From positions 65,240,948 to 65,304,947 of the forward strand of contig NC_059082.1 of assembly GCF_020497125.1 (NCBI RefSeq): a stretch of 64,000 nt of DNA, written 5' to 3'. Made by a program: the position numbers and the translations under genes. Shown in pieces: positions 37,289 to 49,271 of the stretch (position 1 is the first letter of the stretch; the number at the start of each line of letters is the position of its first letter). Under the pieces are notes generated by a model. The model made no database searches, was not told the origin of the DNA, and saw only the letters and a program-made list of their open reading frames with translations. Source of the stretch: Mauremys mutica (Eukaryota; Chordata; Testudines; Geoemydidae).

Positions 37289-37293
37289 CATGC

Positions 37294-38149
37294 TGTCAGG
37301 GTTCCTTCCCCACTCTGAACTTCAGGGTACAGATGTGGGGATCTGCATGAAAGACCCCCTAAGCTTATTTACCAGCTTAGGTTAACAGTAAGCTGCCACC
37401 ACCAAGCATGTTCCAAATCTTAGGGGAGAGCCACTTGGAACTCTGCCTTCCCCCAAATATTTCCCAAGTCCTTAACCCCCCCTTTCCTGGGCAGATTTGA
37501 GACTAATTCCTCCCCCCCCCAAGTCCTTACACCCCTTTTCCTGGGTAGGCTTGAGAGCATACCCTCACCAATTAGTCCTGATGAACACAGATCCAAAACC
37601 CTTGGATCTTAAAACAATGAAAAATCAATCAGGTTCTTAAAAGAAGAATTTTACTAAAAGAGAGGTAAAGTTCATCTCTGTAAAATCAGGATGGAAATAA
37701 CTTTACAGGGTAATCAGATTCAAAGAGCCCAGAGGAACCCCCTCCAGCCTTAGGTTAAAAGTTACAGCAAACAGAGGTAAACCCTCTAGCAAAAGGAACA
37801 TTTACAAATTGAGAAAACAAAGATAAAACTAACACGCCTTGCCTGGATGTTACTTACAAGTTTGAAATATGAGAGACTTGTGCAGAAAGATTTGGAGAAC
37901 ACAGATTGATGTCCAGTCCTTCTTAGTCCCAAGAGCGAACAACACCAAAACAAAGAGTACAAACAAAAGCCTCCCCCAAGATTTGAAAGTATCTTGTCCC
38001 CTTATTGGTCCTTTGAGTCAGGTGTCAGCCAGGTTACCTGAGCTTCTTAACCCTTTACAGGTAAAAGGATTTTGGTGTCTCTGGCCAGGAGGGATTTTAT
38101 AGTATTGTACACAGGAGGGTTGTTACCCTTCCCTTTTATAGTTATGACA
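37294..38149. repeat. Solo LTR, 856 bp, perfect 5-bp TSD
   Basis: Starts TGTCAGGGTTCC and ends TTATGACA, TG...CA termini, flanked by CATGC (37289-37293, 38150-38154). On the minus strand the element begins TGTCATAACTATAAAAGGG, with a TATA-type box and a GACCAATAAGG box about 130 bp inward, so transcription probably ran leftwards. No internal coding region: a solo LTR left by recombination. The clade (ERV or gypsy) is not decidable here. Confidence 0.9.
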
Positions 38150-38154
38150 CATGC

Positions 38155-38480
38155 TTTTGGTATTGAGTGTCCTGGCCCCTTCAAAAACAAACAAACAGCC
38201 CACCACCAGAAGCTTCCTGTGAGTTAAGAACTTAAAGCCTGTTATTTGGAAAAAGGCACTTGCTCCACTGCTCTTTAGCTCAGCAGCTACACATCATTAT
38301 GTTTTGTCACTCCACCTGTCAAGTGTCCATCCCACTAGTTCTTAGCTCCGGTTAAATCTCTCAAACCTCTTAAAAAGTCTTCAGAACTCTTTTGATCTAC
38401 TGATATATACCTGCTGTGAGCATCCTTGACCTGTCTGAACTGAATATTATGGTCAGACCACCCTGTATATTCCCCTGTAT
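38155..38480. other. Unassigned, possibly DIRS leader
   Basis: Non-coding sequence between the solo LTR and the gag-like reading; it may be the leader of the DIRS-like element. Confidence 0.35.
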
Positions 38481-38949
38481 GTGGCTTCTCAACATGGTGG
38501 ATTCAAAACGAGCAGGCTTCAAGCTGTGCGCATCCTGTGATGTACTCTTTCTGTGGAAAGTACACAGCAGGTGCCTCTTCTGCTTAGAATAGTCCCATAT
38601 ACAGAGTAGATGTTGGGTATGCATATCTTTCTCTGCAAAAACATGTAAGTCATGTGATGCCTGGTTGAAGAGTCTTCTTTTGGAGCAATCTATGAATGTT
38701 CCTTCAGATCCTGAGGAAACAAGCACCGGAGTCCCAACAATAGACGGATGGACTTCATCCAAAGCCCTGTTTAGCAGACAAGCAACCCCAGACCGTCCTG
38801 GAGAAGACAGCATCAAGAAAGGACCTGGCATTAACACCAGTGCCAAAGCCAAATTAATTGGCATTACAGACATTGATCCTTCCAGTACCAAAGTCTGGCA
38901 CCAAGGGGCCACTCCAGACACAGAGGCAGAGACTCCAGGAAAAGCTTAG

Positions 38950-39089
38950 GCCCAGATATTAAATCCCATAGACAGCTGATAGGGATTTAATGCTCAAATC
39001 CCTTTTGAAAATGAGACTTAGGCTCCTAAAACAGTTAGGCATTGTGATGCTGAGCACAGCAAAGCCTAAATACCATTAAAAATCAGGCC
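38950..39089. mobile_element. MITE, 140 bp, TTA TSD
   Basis: Ends GGCCCAGATATTAAA and TTAAAAATCAGGCC, flanked by TTA at 38947-38949 and 39090-39092. The 3-bp TSD fits PIF/Harbinger. It interrupts the DIRS-like reading frame. Confidence 0.75.
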
Positions 39090-39916
39090 TTAGTGTCTTC
39101 CCACAAGGACAAACTATGTAAAGCTTCTGGAGGCAAATCTACCAAGTCCTGCACATTGCCAACGGCTGGAGATAAGGAGCAGCCTAATACACTTGGGTGG
39201 ACTTCTCCAACACTGAGCCTAGATCCAGCAGTGCCCTCCTCAATATCAGTGCCTATAGCAGATGATTCACCTTGGAAAGAACCGAGACACCCATTGGCAT
39301 CAAAGCACCTGCTGGTACCAGTACAGATCCTGGTACTGAGAGAGCTGTAGTCCTTAGCTCTGCCCACACAAGTGGTTTATTCCTCCTTTCCATCACCAGG
39401 GTATATGTTCTTGCTGCCTTGAACAGAAAACCCTCTCCTCTATGATCTGTGATTGATGTCATGAAGAGGCCTCCTTACTCTCCCTACAGGACCCAACTAT
39501 CATCTCAACAGGAATGGCATTGGACTATACTATATCAGACAAGCCAGACATGGCCTTACTAGGTCCACCATCTCATACCTCTCGGAGCTGGTCACTATAC
39601 TCAAGAAAAAAGGAAGAGAGTACTTTCCCCTTGGCTTTTCTGGCCAGATCACCTGTTCCAGGCAGAGGGCCACCAAGAAAACTGGATTTGGGGGCTGAGC
39701 AACACCAGCATCTGGCTTCATCACCAAAAAACCTCTCATCATCACCACCTAATGAAGTGGTGTTGGTACCACTTGTATTCATTCCAGGAGCTCCTTATCA
39801 GAATTGCAGAGATGCTAGAGATAGAAATATTAGTCATATTGGAAAATTCTCATAAAGTGTTTGATATTTTGACAACTGCCTGTTCAGCCAGAATCACCCC
39901 TTCCTATAAATGAGGG

Positions 39917-40618
39917 TGTAACGGGGCAAGACTCACCCCTGCAGCGCCTCCTGCTCTTTTTAGCTCTGGAGCGCCCTCTGCAGGCCGGTGTCCCGCTTGC
40001 TGCTGGCCCCCATGTCCCTCCTGGACCCTGGTGCCCTTTACCCAGGGGTTCTGCCCATTGCAGAAACCCCCAGTCTGGGTTTCCCCACTCAGGGGAACCC
40101 CCAACCACCTATCCCCACCTCACCTCAGTCTTGGGCTACTGCCAGTCACCATCTAGCCTCTACTCACTGGGGAGGACTGCAGTGTAAAAACCACTCATCA
40201 TAGGCAAGGAGAGTTTGGACCTGCTGCCTGTGCCTACCCTTGGGCTGCCCCTCTGCAACCCCAGTACCTTTCCAGCCTTTATCAAGGCCTGCAGCCTAGG
40301 GAGTTTCCAGGCTGGAGGTCCCCAGATCCTCTAGCCATTCCCTAACCCTGCTCCACTCAGGTGCCCTTCTCAGCTCCCAGCAGCCAGGCCCTCTTCTCTC
40401 AGCAAGCTAGAGAGAGACTCTGGCTGAGCTCCTGGCCCACTGCCTTCTTATAAGGGCCAGCTGGGCTCTGATTGGGGCGTGGCCCCAGCTGTGGCTATTT
40501 CCCCAATCGGCTGAGTCAGAGTGCTTTCCCCAGCAGCAGCTCCCCTCCACAGCCTCAACCCTCTCCCAGGGCTGATTTTGAGCCCTTCAGGGCAGGAGTG
40601 GGTGACCACCCCACTACA
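39917..40618. repeat. Solo LTR, 702 bp, nested in DIRS remnant
   Basis: Starts TGTAACGGGGCAAGAC and ends CCACCCCACTACA (TG...CA). Flanks GAGGG (39912-39916) and AAGGG (40619-40623) match at 4 of 5. A TTATAAGGG box at 40448-40456 suggests plus orientation. Removing it rejoins the gag-like frame. Confidence 0.8.
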
Positions 40619-40680
40619 AAGGGACTACAAGAACTCACCGCAATATTGCAAAGAACCAGAGTTACTATAGGGTAAGTAAT

Positions 40681-42220
40681 TGTACTTTCATTGAATACAA
40701 ATATTTATGCAAACCCTATATTTAATTAATTTAATGTGAATGATTGTTTATCCAAAATTCTTACTAGAAAGTGTGCTATTCATTATTTTCCATCTTCAGT
40801 TTTAAAAATATTTCTATCAATTAATAGTGGAAAAGTACTGTGTGATTTAAGTAACCAATCAGATAGCAGGAATTACGAACAAAGTGAATAGTTCATGAGC
40901 AAGCTGTAGGCTCAAATTTGTGTGCAAAAACTATTCAGGAGACACTTATGAATAACCAATACATTAGTAGAAATCAGGATTAGTATGGAAATGCTTTATG
41001 AAAAGAAACCAAAGCTATATTAATTGTAAAACTTATTTGCAGTGAATAATTAGAGCAGGCTTAATTGAGATCATGGCTGAAAAGTGAAGCCCTGAGTTTT
41101 TATGCGAGTTAAATATGTGAAAGGGAGCTGGTTTTCATTTAGGTATTTTAAATCTGAGTATTATATTGCATATATGATTATATAGAAAATATAAAATATA
41201 TTGCAATTTATTGACATAATCTGTATATATATGGCTTGATCCTGCATGAGTTCTAGCTGCAGTCTAAAATTGAGTAACCTAATTATACTGCTCTCATAGT
41301 GTTCTTCCTTCTCTCACACATTTAAAAGGTATGATTTCATACTGTAATCATTGAGGCTAATGACAGGGAGAAGTCTATATATTGGAATAAACAGGCAGTG
41401 GATCAACACTTTTTTGTAGGTTTTAGGAGTTGGACTGCAGCTAGGACTAAGGATTCTGTCTGGGAATACAAAATCTCTTTACTGCTGCTGAGCTGTTCAG
41501 ATGTTAGGCTACAGTAAAATTACAAACCATATATATCATATTGCAGGTTTACAAATATGAATCTCACAGGAGGACCATAATGCTCCCAGCTAGCGATGGC
41601 CCAAGAATGAAAAGCACCACATCAAAATCCTTCTGAAGAGCTGGGCTGCCTGACTCCCCTGACTAATCTTCTGCAACAACCCTTCTCCCCATTCTCTCGC
41701 CCAGAAAAGCATGCAGGTTAGATATTGAACTGCCAAGGAACTTACCCAGAAAAAACTACTTAGGAGTGAACCAAGTAAGCATCATCAATATAACATGAAT
41801 GAGGAAAAATATTTTAAAAAACCATGAACACCAAAGAAAGGGAGATAAAGGGAGAGTGCAGAACAGTATGTTCTTTTTAACTGAGTCTGAGGAGGAGGAA
41901 CAGAAAGCTTTACAGCTTTGGGTACAGGGAATGTTTTTCATTCATGTCATCCAATCTCATACTGAATATTCTTGCTAATAAGCAGGAAATCATGTAAGCA
42001 GTGCTACAAGGCACCCTTTTTATTGTACCATTCCTAGCTCTGTTGTGTGAGTTTTCTCTCTTATGGCTTTCCTTTGCGTTATACACTGAGTAACTGCCAC
42101 GTGCAATGTACTGCAGATAGAACAGCAGTAGTTCACATATTGATGCCAGCTTTCAATTGTTTACAAGACTGTCAGCCAGCATATTGCAGGATGTTTGCAA
42201 GTGTTCAGCAGTACATTTTC
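40681..42220. other. No recognisable gene
   Basis: AT-rich non-coding DNA; nothing assigned. Confidence 0.5.
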
Positions 42221-43119
42221 ATGGATTCATAGATTCCAAAGCCAGAAGGGACTATTGTGGTCATCTAGTCTGACCTCCTCTATAACACAGGCCAGAGTAC
42301 ATCCCCAAAATAATTCCCAGAGTGTATCTTTTAGAAAAACTTCCAATCTTGAGTTAAAAATGATCAGTGATGGAGAATCCACCAAGCCTTTTGGTAAATT
42401 CTTCCAGTGGTTAATTTATTCTTTTTTAAACAGAGAGGGTGATTAAGTCTTATTTCTGGTCTGAATTTGTCTGGTTTCAGCTTCCAGCCATTGGATAATG
42501 TTATGTTTTTCTGCTAGATTGGAAAGCCCATTATCAAATATTTGTTTTCCATATAGGTATTTATGGACTGTAATCAAGTCGCCTCTTTGTTAAGTTAAAT
42601 AGATTGAACTCCTTGAGTCTGAAACAGTAAGACCAGTTTTTTTTAATGATTCTCATGGGTTTTTTCTGAATCCTCTCCAATTTACCAACATCCTTCTTGA
42701 ATTGTGGATGTTAGAACTGCACACGGTATTCAAACAGCAGTCGTACCAGTGCCAAATACAGAGATAAAATAACCTACATGAGATTCCCCTGTTTATGCAT
42801 CTAAGGATTGCAATAGCCCTTTTGACCACAGCCTTGCCCGGGGAGCTCATGTTTCTCTGGTTATCCACCACAACCCCCAAATCCTTTTCGGAATCCTCCA
42901 TCCCGTAAGTATGTTCTTTGTTCATAGATGTATATACCGTATTTTCTGGCGTATAAGGCGACTGGGCGTATAAGACGACCCCCTAATTTTCCAGTTAAAA
43001 CATAGGTTTTGGCCTATATTCGCCGTATAAGACTACCCCCCCTTCCGAGGCAACACCATTTAATAACATCAGATTTGATTTAAATAATTTTAATTAAAAT
43101 GGTTTTGACTTACCGGTAC

Positions 43120-43643
43120 TTAAAATCCTTCAAAATCCTCATCATGTTCATCCTCTGACATCATAAGTTCATCAAAGACTTACTTTGCCGTCGAGATCTG
43201 CAGGTAATTTTTGTGCAATTCTGGTCTTTTGCCTCAGTACCAGATTATGCCTTTCCAAGAACCTAGTACACCAGGATACAGTGGCCTTAAATCCTTTGCT
43301 GTGATCTGGGTTAGATTTGGCCCACTGAAGTGCAAACATACGTATTTTGTTTCGTGTCACTACATAACCATTTTGACGATGCTCATGCACCATGTCTGCT
43401 ACGTGCTTTTCAAGTTCTGACCAATGTGGGGTGCCTCTTCTTAATGCACACTTACTCCTTGGCATACTCTTTAATGCATCTTCATTTGCTTTCCAGTCTT
43501 GGACCATCTTTTGTTACTCCATATTGACTTGCAGCAGCACAGTTATTATGTTCCTTGGCAAAGTTTACAACTTTCAGCTTGAAACTGGCTTCAAATTTCC
43601 TTCTTCTTGCTGGAGCCACGATGGGGTCTTTTCTACCAGCCAT
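43120..43643 (-). pseudogene. pogo transposase N-terminus without DDE domain
   Basis: The minus-strand ATG at 43643-43641 opens M-A-G-R-K-D-P-I-V, a basic A-R-R-R-K-F-E-A-S-F-K-L-K-V-V segment like the Brinker-type helix-turn-helix of POGK-like proteins. After a frameshift near 43507 comes a CENP-B-type helix-turn-helix (W-S-E-L-E-K-H-V-A-D-M-V at about 43425-43390; S-W-C-T-R-F-L-E-R-H-N-L at about 43265-43230). A second frameshift near 43175 would lead into an acidic tail (M-M-S-E-D-E-H-D-E-D-F) ending at TAA 43120. The roughly 350-residue DDE nuclease normally expected between them is absent, so this copy could bind ends at most. Two lesions only. Confidence 0.75.
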
Positions 43644-43660
43644 TTGTTGTACACCCACTT

Positions 43661-44021
43661 ACAGAACGTCCCTAATCTTTTAGGCCGCTGGATGTGCGGT
43701 AATACAGTACTGTAGCTTCGGCTACATACAGAACGTCCCTGTGCTGATACTGTATGTACCGTGCTGAGCCAATCCCAGCAAGTGGTGTATTCTATTAATG
43801 CATACAAAGCCTGCTCGGATTGGCAAAGGTTGTAATAGCCCGCCTCTCAGACTCAGCCAATCCGAGCAGGCTTTGTATGCATTAATAGAATACACCGCTT
43901 GCCGGGATTGGCTCAGCGCGGTACATACAGTATCAGCACAGGGACGTTCTGTATGTAGCCGAAGCTACAGTACTGTATTACCGCACATCCAGCAGGCTAA
44001 AAGGTAATAATAGGGACGTTC
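43661..44021. repeat. Large palindrome, arms about 164 bp, 31-bp loop
   Basis: Arm 43661-43824 is mirrored by 43856-44021; the inner 120 bp differ at about three positions by eye. The word gggacgttctgtatgtagcc (continuing gaagctacagta) occurs once in the left arm (inverted) and twice on the right (43941 and 44012). Confidence 0.85.
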
Positions 44022-45535
44022 TGTATGTAGCCGAAGCTACAGTATGTTTATACCCGGCGTATAATATGACCCCCCGATTTTTGGGGGTTGTTTTTTAGTA
44101 TAAAAAGTCGTCTTATACGCCGGAAAATACGGTACTTTCATTTAGCCATAATAAAACACACATTGTTTGCTTGTGCCCACCTTACCATGTGATCCACATC
44201 ACTCTGTATCAGTGATCTACCCTCTTCATTGTTTACCCTTTCCCCAATTTTTGTGTCATTGTCAAACTTTATCAGTGATGATTTTATTATTTTCTTCCAG
44301 GTCATTGATTAAAAATGTCAAATACAGCAGGTCCAAAAACGGATCCCTGTGGGGCCCTACTAGGAACACACATGCTTAATGATGATTCCACATTTACAGC
44401 TACATTTGGAGACTTATCAGCTAGCCAGCTTTTAATCCATTTAATATGTGCCATGTTAATGTTATATCATTCTAGTTTTTTTAATCAAAATATCATCTGG
44501 TGCCAAGTCAAATGCCTTACAGAAGTCCAAATATATTACATCAACACTATTATCTTTATCATCCAAACTTGTAATCTCATCAAGAAAAGATAAGTTAATT
44601 TGACAGGATCTATTTTCCATAAACCCATTTTGAGTGGCATCAATTGTATTGCTCTCCTTTAATTCTTTACTGGGTCCTGTATCAACTGCTCCATTATCTT
44701 GCCCAGAATTGATGTTGGACTGACAGATCTATAATTACGTGGGTTACTACATGTACTCTTTTTAAATATTGGTACGACATTTGCTTTCTCCCAGTCTTCT
44801 GGAGCTTCCCTAGTGTTCCATGACTTACTGAAAATCAACATATCAACATTAATGGTCCAGTGAACTCCTTAGACTCCTCTTTTAAAACTCTTGGAGGCAA
44901 GTTATCTGGAACTGATTATTTAAATATGCTAACTTTACTAGTTCCTGCTTAACATCCTCTTGAGATACTAGTGGAATGGAAAGAGTGTTATTAGCATATG
45001 ATATGACTACATCATCTGTTTATTCACCAAATGCAGAATAGAAATATGTATTGAACACTTCTGCCTTTTCCGCATTCTTGAAAAGTCTGACATTTGCATC
45101 TTATAATGGACCAATACCACAGTGAGGATTATTTTTGTTCCTAATATACTTAAAAAACTTCTTATTGCCCTTAACTCACTGGACATATATTTCTCTGTGT
45201 CTCATTGCTTCCCTTATGAATTGTTTAAATTCCTAGCTTCTGTTTTTTATTAATTGCTATCAACTTCCCCTTTCTTCCCTTTGTTATATATAATTTATTT
45301 TTTTTATAGCTGCCTTCACTTCTCCTCTAAACCAGATCATTATCTTTAACCAGTATGGCCTTCTTCCTTGATTGTGGCTTTTGGGGCATCTAGTAAGGTG
45401 TTCTTAAACAGTTTCCAATTATCATTCACATTTTTCTGATTAAATTCTTTCTCCCAGCTAATTGGGCTCATAATTTTTTCAGCTTTGTGATTTCCCCCAC
45501 TCCCTCCCCGCCCCTTTTCTTCCAGTTTTAGATTC

Positions 45536-45957
45536 AGGTACTGGGATATAACCTAAGGTTTCCAGAGCACAGACTATTAGAAATTACACATGTCTCAGAA
45601 AGTGCTTGTGAGACATATCAACCACCACAATTAATCTGGCTAATTGTGTTTTTTAGTTGACATACAGTACATAACATGCATCTTTGTGCTCAAAGTGCCT
45701 AAACTGTCAAATCAACAAAAACAACAAAACAAATCTCTTACTGGTTTTTATATTAAGGAGACTTATCCGTCTTTGTGGAATTACTCCATCAAGTTGTGAA
45801 TGGTGAATAGAATAAAAAAAATCCCTTCCCAGTGCGCAGAGAATGCAGACAGTGCTGTGTCTAATTGCTTTTGGGCCAAGAGGTTTGCCTTTTCTGTCAA
45901 ATATTGGCCATTCAATATTTAGCTGAGAGTCAGGAAAACTCAGAAGTCTTATAAATT
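45536..45957. other. Spacer between opposed CR1 copies
   Basis: Non-coding; no repeat recognised. Confidence 0.5.
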
Positions 45958-47535
45958 AATGACAGGCCAACATATTGGGCCAAATTACTTGGACAAAATA
46001 GATGTCTTCAAGTCACCAGGGCCTCATGAAATGCATCCTAGAATACTCAGGGAGCTGACTGAGGAGATATCTGAACCATTAGCAATTATCTTTGAAAAGT
46101 CATGGAAGACTGGAGAAATTCCGGAAGACTGGAAAAGGGCAAATATAATGCCAATCTATAAAAAGGGAAATAAGGACAACCCAGGGAATTACAGACCAGT
46201 CAACTTAACTTCTGTACCCTGAAAGATAATGGAGCAAATAATTAAGCAATCAGTTTGCAAATATCGAGAAGATAATGTGATAAGTAACAGTCAGCATAGA
46301 TTTGTCAAAAACAAATTGTGTCAAACCAACCTGGTAGCTTTCTTTGACGGGGTAACAAGCCTTGTGGATGGGGGAAGCAGTAGACGTGGTATATCTTGAC
46401 TTTAGTAAAGCCTTTGATACTGTCTCGCATGACCTTCTCATAAACCAACTAGGGAAATGCAACCTAGATGGAGCTACTATAATGTAGGTGCAAAACTGGT
46501 TGGAACACTGTTCCCAGAGAGTGGTTATCAATGGTTCACAGTCATGCTGGCAGGGCATAATGAGTGGGGTCCTGCAGGGATCAGTTCTGGGTCTGGGTCT
46601 GTTCAATATCTTCTTAGATAATGGCATAGAGAGTACACTTATAAAGTTTGCGGATGACACCAAACTGGGAGGGGTTGCAAGTGGTTTGGAGGATAGGATT
46701 AAAATTCAAAATGATCTGGACACACTGGAGAAATGGTCTGAAGTAAATAGGATGAAATTCAATAAGGACAAATGCAAAGTACCCCATTTAGGAGGGAACA
46801 ATCAGTTTCACCCATACAAAATGGGAAATGACTGCCTAGGAAGGAGTACTGTGGAAAGGGATCTGGGGGGTCATAGTGAACCACAAGCTAAATGAGTCAA
46901 CAGTGTAACTCTGTTGCAAAAAAAGCGAACATCCTTTTGGGGTGTATTAGCTGGAGTGTTGTAAGCAAGACACAAGAAGTAATTCTTCCGCTATACTCTG
47001 CGCTGATTAGGCCTCAACTGGAGTATCGTGTCCAGTTCTGGGTGCCACATTTCAGGAAGGATGTGGACAAATTGGAGAGAGTCCAGAGAAGAACAACAAA
47101 AATGATTAAAGGTTTAGAAAACATGACCTTTGAGGGAAGATTGAAAAAATTGGGTTTGTTTAGTCTGGAAAAGAGAAGACTGAGAGGGGACATGATAACA
47201 GTTTTCAAGTATGTAAAAGGTTGTTACAAGGAGGAGGAAGAAAAATTGTTTTTCTTAACCTCTGAGGATAGGACAAGAAGCAATGGGCTTACATTGCAGC
47301 AAGGGAGGTTTAGGGTGGACATTAGGAAAAACTTCCTAACTGTCAGGGTGGTTAAGCACTGGTATAAATTGCCTAGGGAGGTTGTGGAATCTCCATCATT
47401 GGAGATTTTTAAGAACAGGTTAGACAAACACCTGTCAGGAATGGTCTAGATAATAATTAGTCCTGCGATGAGTGCAGGGGACTGGACTAGATGACCTCTC
47501 AAGGTTCCTTCCAGTTCTATGCTTTTATGATTTCA
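45958..47535 (+). mobile_element. CR1 LINE, sense, 5'-truncated
   Basis: Begins inside the RT domain with F-K-S-P-G-P-H-E-M-H-P-R-I-L and E-I-P-E-D-W-K-R-A-N-I-M-P-I-Y-K-K (45990-46165). Continues with Y-L-D-F-S-K-A-F-D-T-V-S-H (46396-46434), G-V-L-Q-G-S-V-L-G (46567-46593) and the catalytic F-A-D-D at 46647-46658. The thumb and C-terminal domains follow (46892-47449), ending at the CR1 3' terminus (gacctctcaaggttccttcc ... ttctatgcttttatgatttc) at about 47535. Stops after 46222 and near 46485 and frameshifts near 46380 and 46893 inactivate it. Lesions are few, so it is younger than the antisense copy. Confidence 0.93.
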
Positions 47536-47649
47536 GTGAAATTCATCCGTTGTATAACTCCACTGAAGTAAAACGTTCTGCAAAACAGATGAATTTTGCT
47601 AGCATTTGTACATTTATTTTTCTTTAATCCCATGGTTGATACTTGCACT

Positions 47650-48290
47650 TACTTTATGGCAATGTGTATTGGTTCATCAATCTGTGCCAGAGAATGGAGA
47701 GCCCTAAAGGGAGGACGGTGTACTGGAATAGCCCATCCGGGGTGGAGAACACTGTCTTTTCTTTAGCTTCTTTGGTGAGGGGAATCTGCCAATATCCTTT
47801 TGTCAGATCCAGTGTAGTCAAGAATCAGGCGCTACCCAGTTGGTCAACCAGTTCGTCGATGTGTGGTATGGGTTATGAATCGAATTGGGATACTTCGTTC
47901 AGTCGGTGAAAGTCATTACAGATACTGTCAGTTTTAGGTCCTAGAATGATTGGACTGGACTACTAACTATAAGATTCTTCAATAACCCCTAATTCTAACA
48001 TTTTCTTTACTTCGGCCTTGATTTCTTCTCCTTTGGCTGCTGGGATTCAGTAGGGTCTCAATGTTACCTTGGCTCCAGGGATCATGCAAATATGGTGATA
48101 GGTCTCAGTCGTCCGCCCAGTTGGTAGAGAACACATCTCGGTTGCAATTAATCATATCAGCCGCCTCGATCTTTTGGGTTGGCGTCAAGTTGGGTGATAT
48201 CCTCACTTGCTCGTGTAAGTTATCCTCCTGAGGAAGGGTCTCCTAGATGATTAAGCATGCCTCTCGATCATGCCAAGGTTTTAGAAGATT
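47650..48290 (-). pseudogene. Reverse transcriptase N-terminal part (Gmr1-like)
   Basis: The minus strand shows an RT domain: a region reading P-H-I-D-E-L-V-D-Q-L (near 47850), then L-T-T-L-D-L-T-K-G-Y-W-Q-I-P (near 47820-47780), the motif A aspartate block of gypsy RTs. The Y-x-D-D catalytic box is beyond the truncation. Frame stops near 47830, 47935 and 48045. It lies directly downstream of the integrase C-terminus. Confidence 0.75.
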
Positions 48291-48299
48291 GATGTGGTA

Positions 48300-49271
48300 A
48301 ATTTGCTCCATTTTTTTGCGGCATGGCTGCTACACCTTATAGTTCACCTCTCCCACAGTGTCGATCACTTCGTAGTGTCTCTGCCACTGGGCCAACAATT
48401 TACTTTCTGCTATGGGCACCAGGACCATCACTTGATCCCCTGGTTGGACCTGTTGAAGCTTTGCTTAGTGTTTATAATAGGTTCATTGGGTCTCCTGTGC
48501 TTTCTCCAGGTAGTCCCGTACAATGGACGTAACTTGGGTTATCCCTCATCTGCAGTACATGCTCGACTATGTTCCTTCTGGGATTTGGCTCCTCTTCGCA
48601 GGCTTCTCTGGCTATATCCGATATGCCCTGTGGGTGGCCTCCGTATAGTAGTTCGAACTACTTGGACATGAAAGGTATCCCTTGATCAGTCAATATCTCC
48701 CTGGGTAGCCCAACCCGGGAAAAGATCAGTACTAGCTCCTTAACTATTGTCTTGGAAGCCGTGTTGCATAGGGGGACAGCTTCCGGGTATTGGGTTGCAT
48801 AGTTTAGTACAACAAGCACATGTTGGTGGCCCCTAGCTGTCGTCTCTAGGGGCCCAACCAGATCCATGGCTATGCATTCAAATCATACTCTATTATTGGA
48901 AGAGGTATCAAAGGGGCCCGCAAGTGTGGGCAAGGGCCATGTAGCTGACACTCTGGACAAGAGGTGCAGTATTGCCAGACATCGTCGTGTACTCCTGGCC
49001 AGAAGAACCTCCGCAGGATCCGTGCCTGGGTTTTCTCTACCTCTAGGTATCCTCCAAATAGGTGACTGTGGGCGAGGCTCAATATGGCTTTTTGATGTTT
49101 TCGTGGCACCAGAAGTTGATGTATCTCTTGCTCCGGCATTTGCACCACTCGGTACAGGAGATCTTTCTTCACTATAAAGTAAGGTCCTGGACCCTGGACC
49201 TTCCCATCCACGGGTAGTCCATTTATCTCGGCCACCTCTTTCCTGATGTTATCATATCTAGGGTCCTCCAC
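48300..49271 (-). pseudogene. Integrase of the Gmr1-like element
   Basis: Runs H-H-C-C zinc-binding domain (H-S-H-L near 49065; C-T-S-C-P-E-C near 48965), then the DDE core start M-D-L-V-G-P-L (48867-48845) with the first catalytic aspartate and L-T-D-Q-G (near 48685) with the second. The C-terminal domain reads Q-V-M-V-L-V-P and H-I-N-L-L-K-P (48440-48285) and leads into the RT-bearing part. Stops near 48870 and 48655 break the frame. Integrase would insert cDNA into chromosomal DNA. Confidence 0.85.

Larger units (their letters stand above)
38485..40680 (+). pseudogene. DIRS-like retrotransposon gag remnant
   Basis: The reading begins with a Cys/His-rich block (C-A-S-C, H-S-R-C-L-F-C-L, S-H, C-W-V-C, C-K-S-C; 38515-38660), the zinc-finger-like start seen in gag of turtle DIRS-like elements. 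A long Pro/Ser/Thr-rich linker follows (38665-39860) and a helical segment (39841-39895 joined to 40619-40678 across the LTR) that matches in layout the region near 58950 of the second copy. Two insertions split it: a 140-bp MITE (38950-39089) and a solo LTR (39917-40618). No RT or tyrosine recombinase follows. Stops at about 38587 and 39349. Assignment rests on the finger pattern and the parallel copy; moderate certainty. Confidence 0.55.
42937..44132. mobile_element. pogo-type (Tc1/mariner) element, 1196 bp, TA TSD
   Basis: TIRs CCGTATTTTCTGGCGTATAA and TTATACGCCGGAAAATACGG, flanked by TA (42935-42936, 44133-44134). GCGTATAAGACGACC-like sequence repeats within each end. The left half encodes a DNA-binding protein remnant; the right half is a large palindrome (43661-44021). 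Confidence 0.92.
42226..45535 (-). mobile_element. CR1 LINE, antisense, split by a pogo element
   Basis: On the minus strand this is a CR1 ORF2 with its 3' end at 42226 (reverse complement of gattcatagattccaaagcc). The RT finger motif P-E-D-W-E-K-A-N-V-V-P-I-F-K-K is at about 44820-44765, followed by N-Y-R-S-V-S-P-T-S-I-L-G-K-I-M-E-Q-L-I. The thumb and C-terminal part runs to 42300, and the EN-RT linker lies at 44900-45500. The 5' end including the endonuclease is absent. Many frameshifts. The pogo insertion at 42937-44132 is newer. Confidence 0.9.

Noticed and set aside
38397..38921. 174-codon minus-strand frame
   Set aside because: Shadow of the DIRS-like gag on the other strand.
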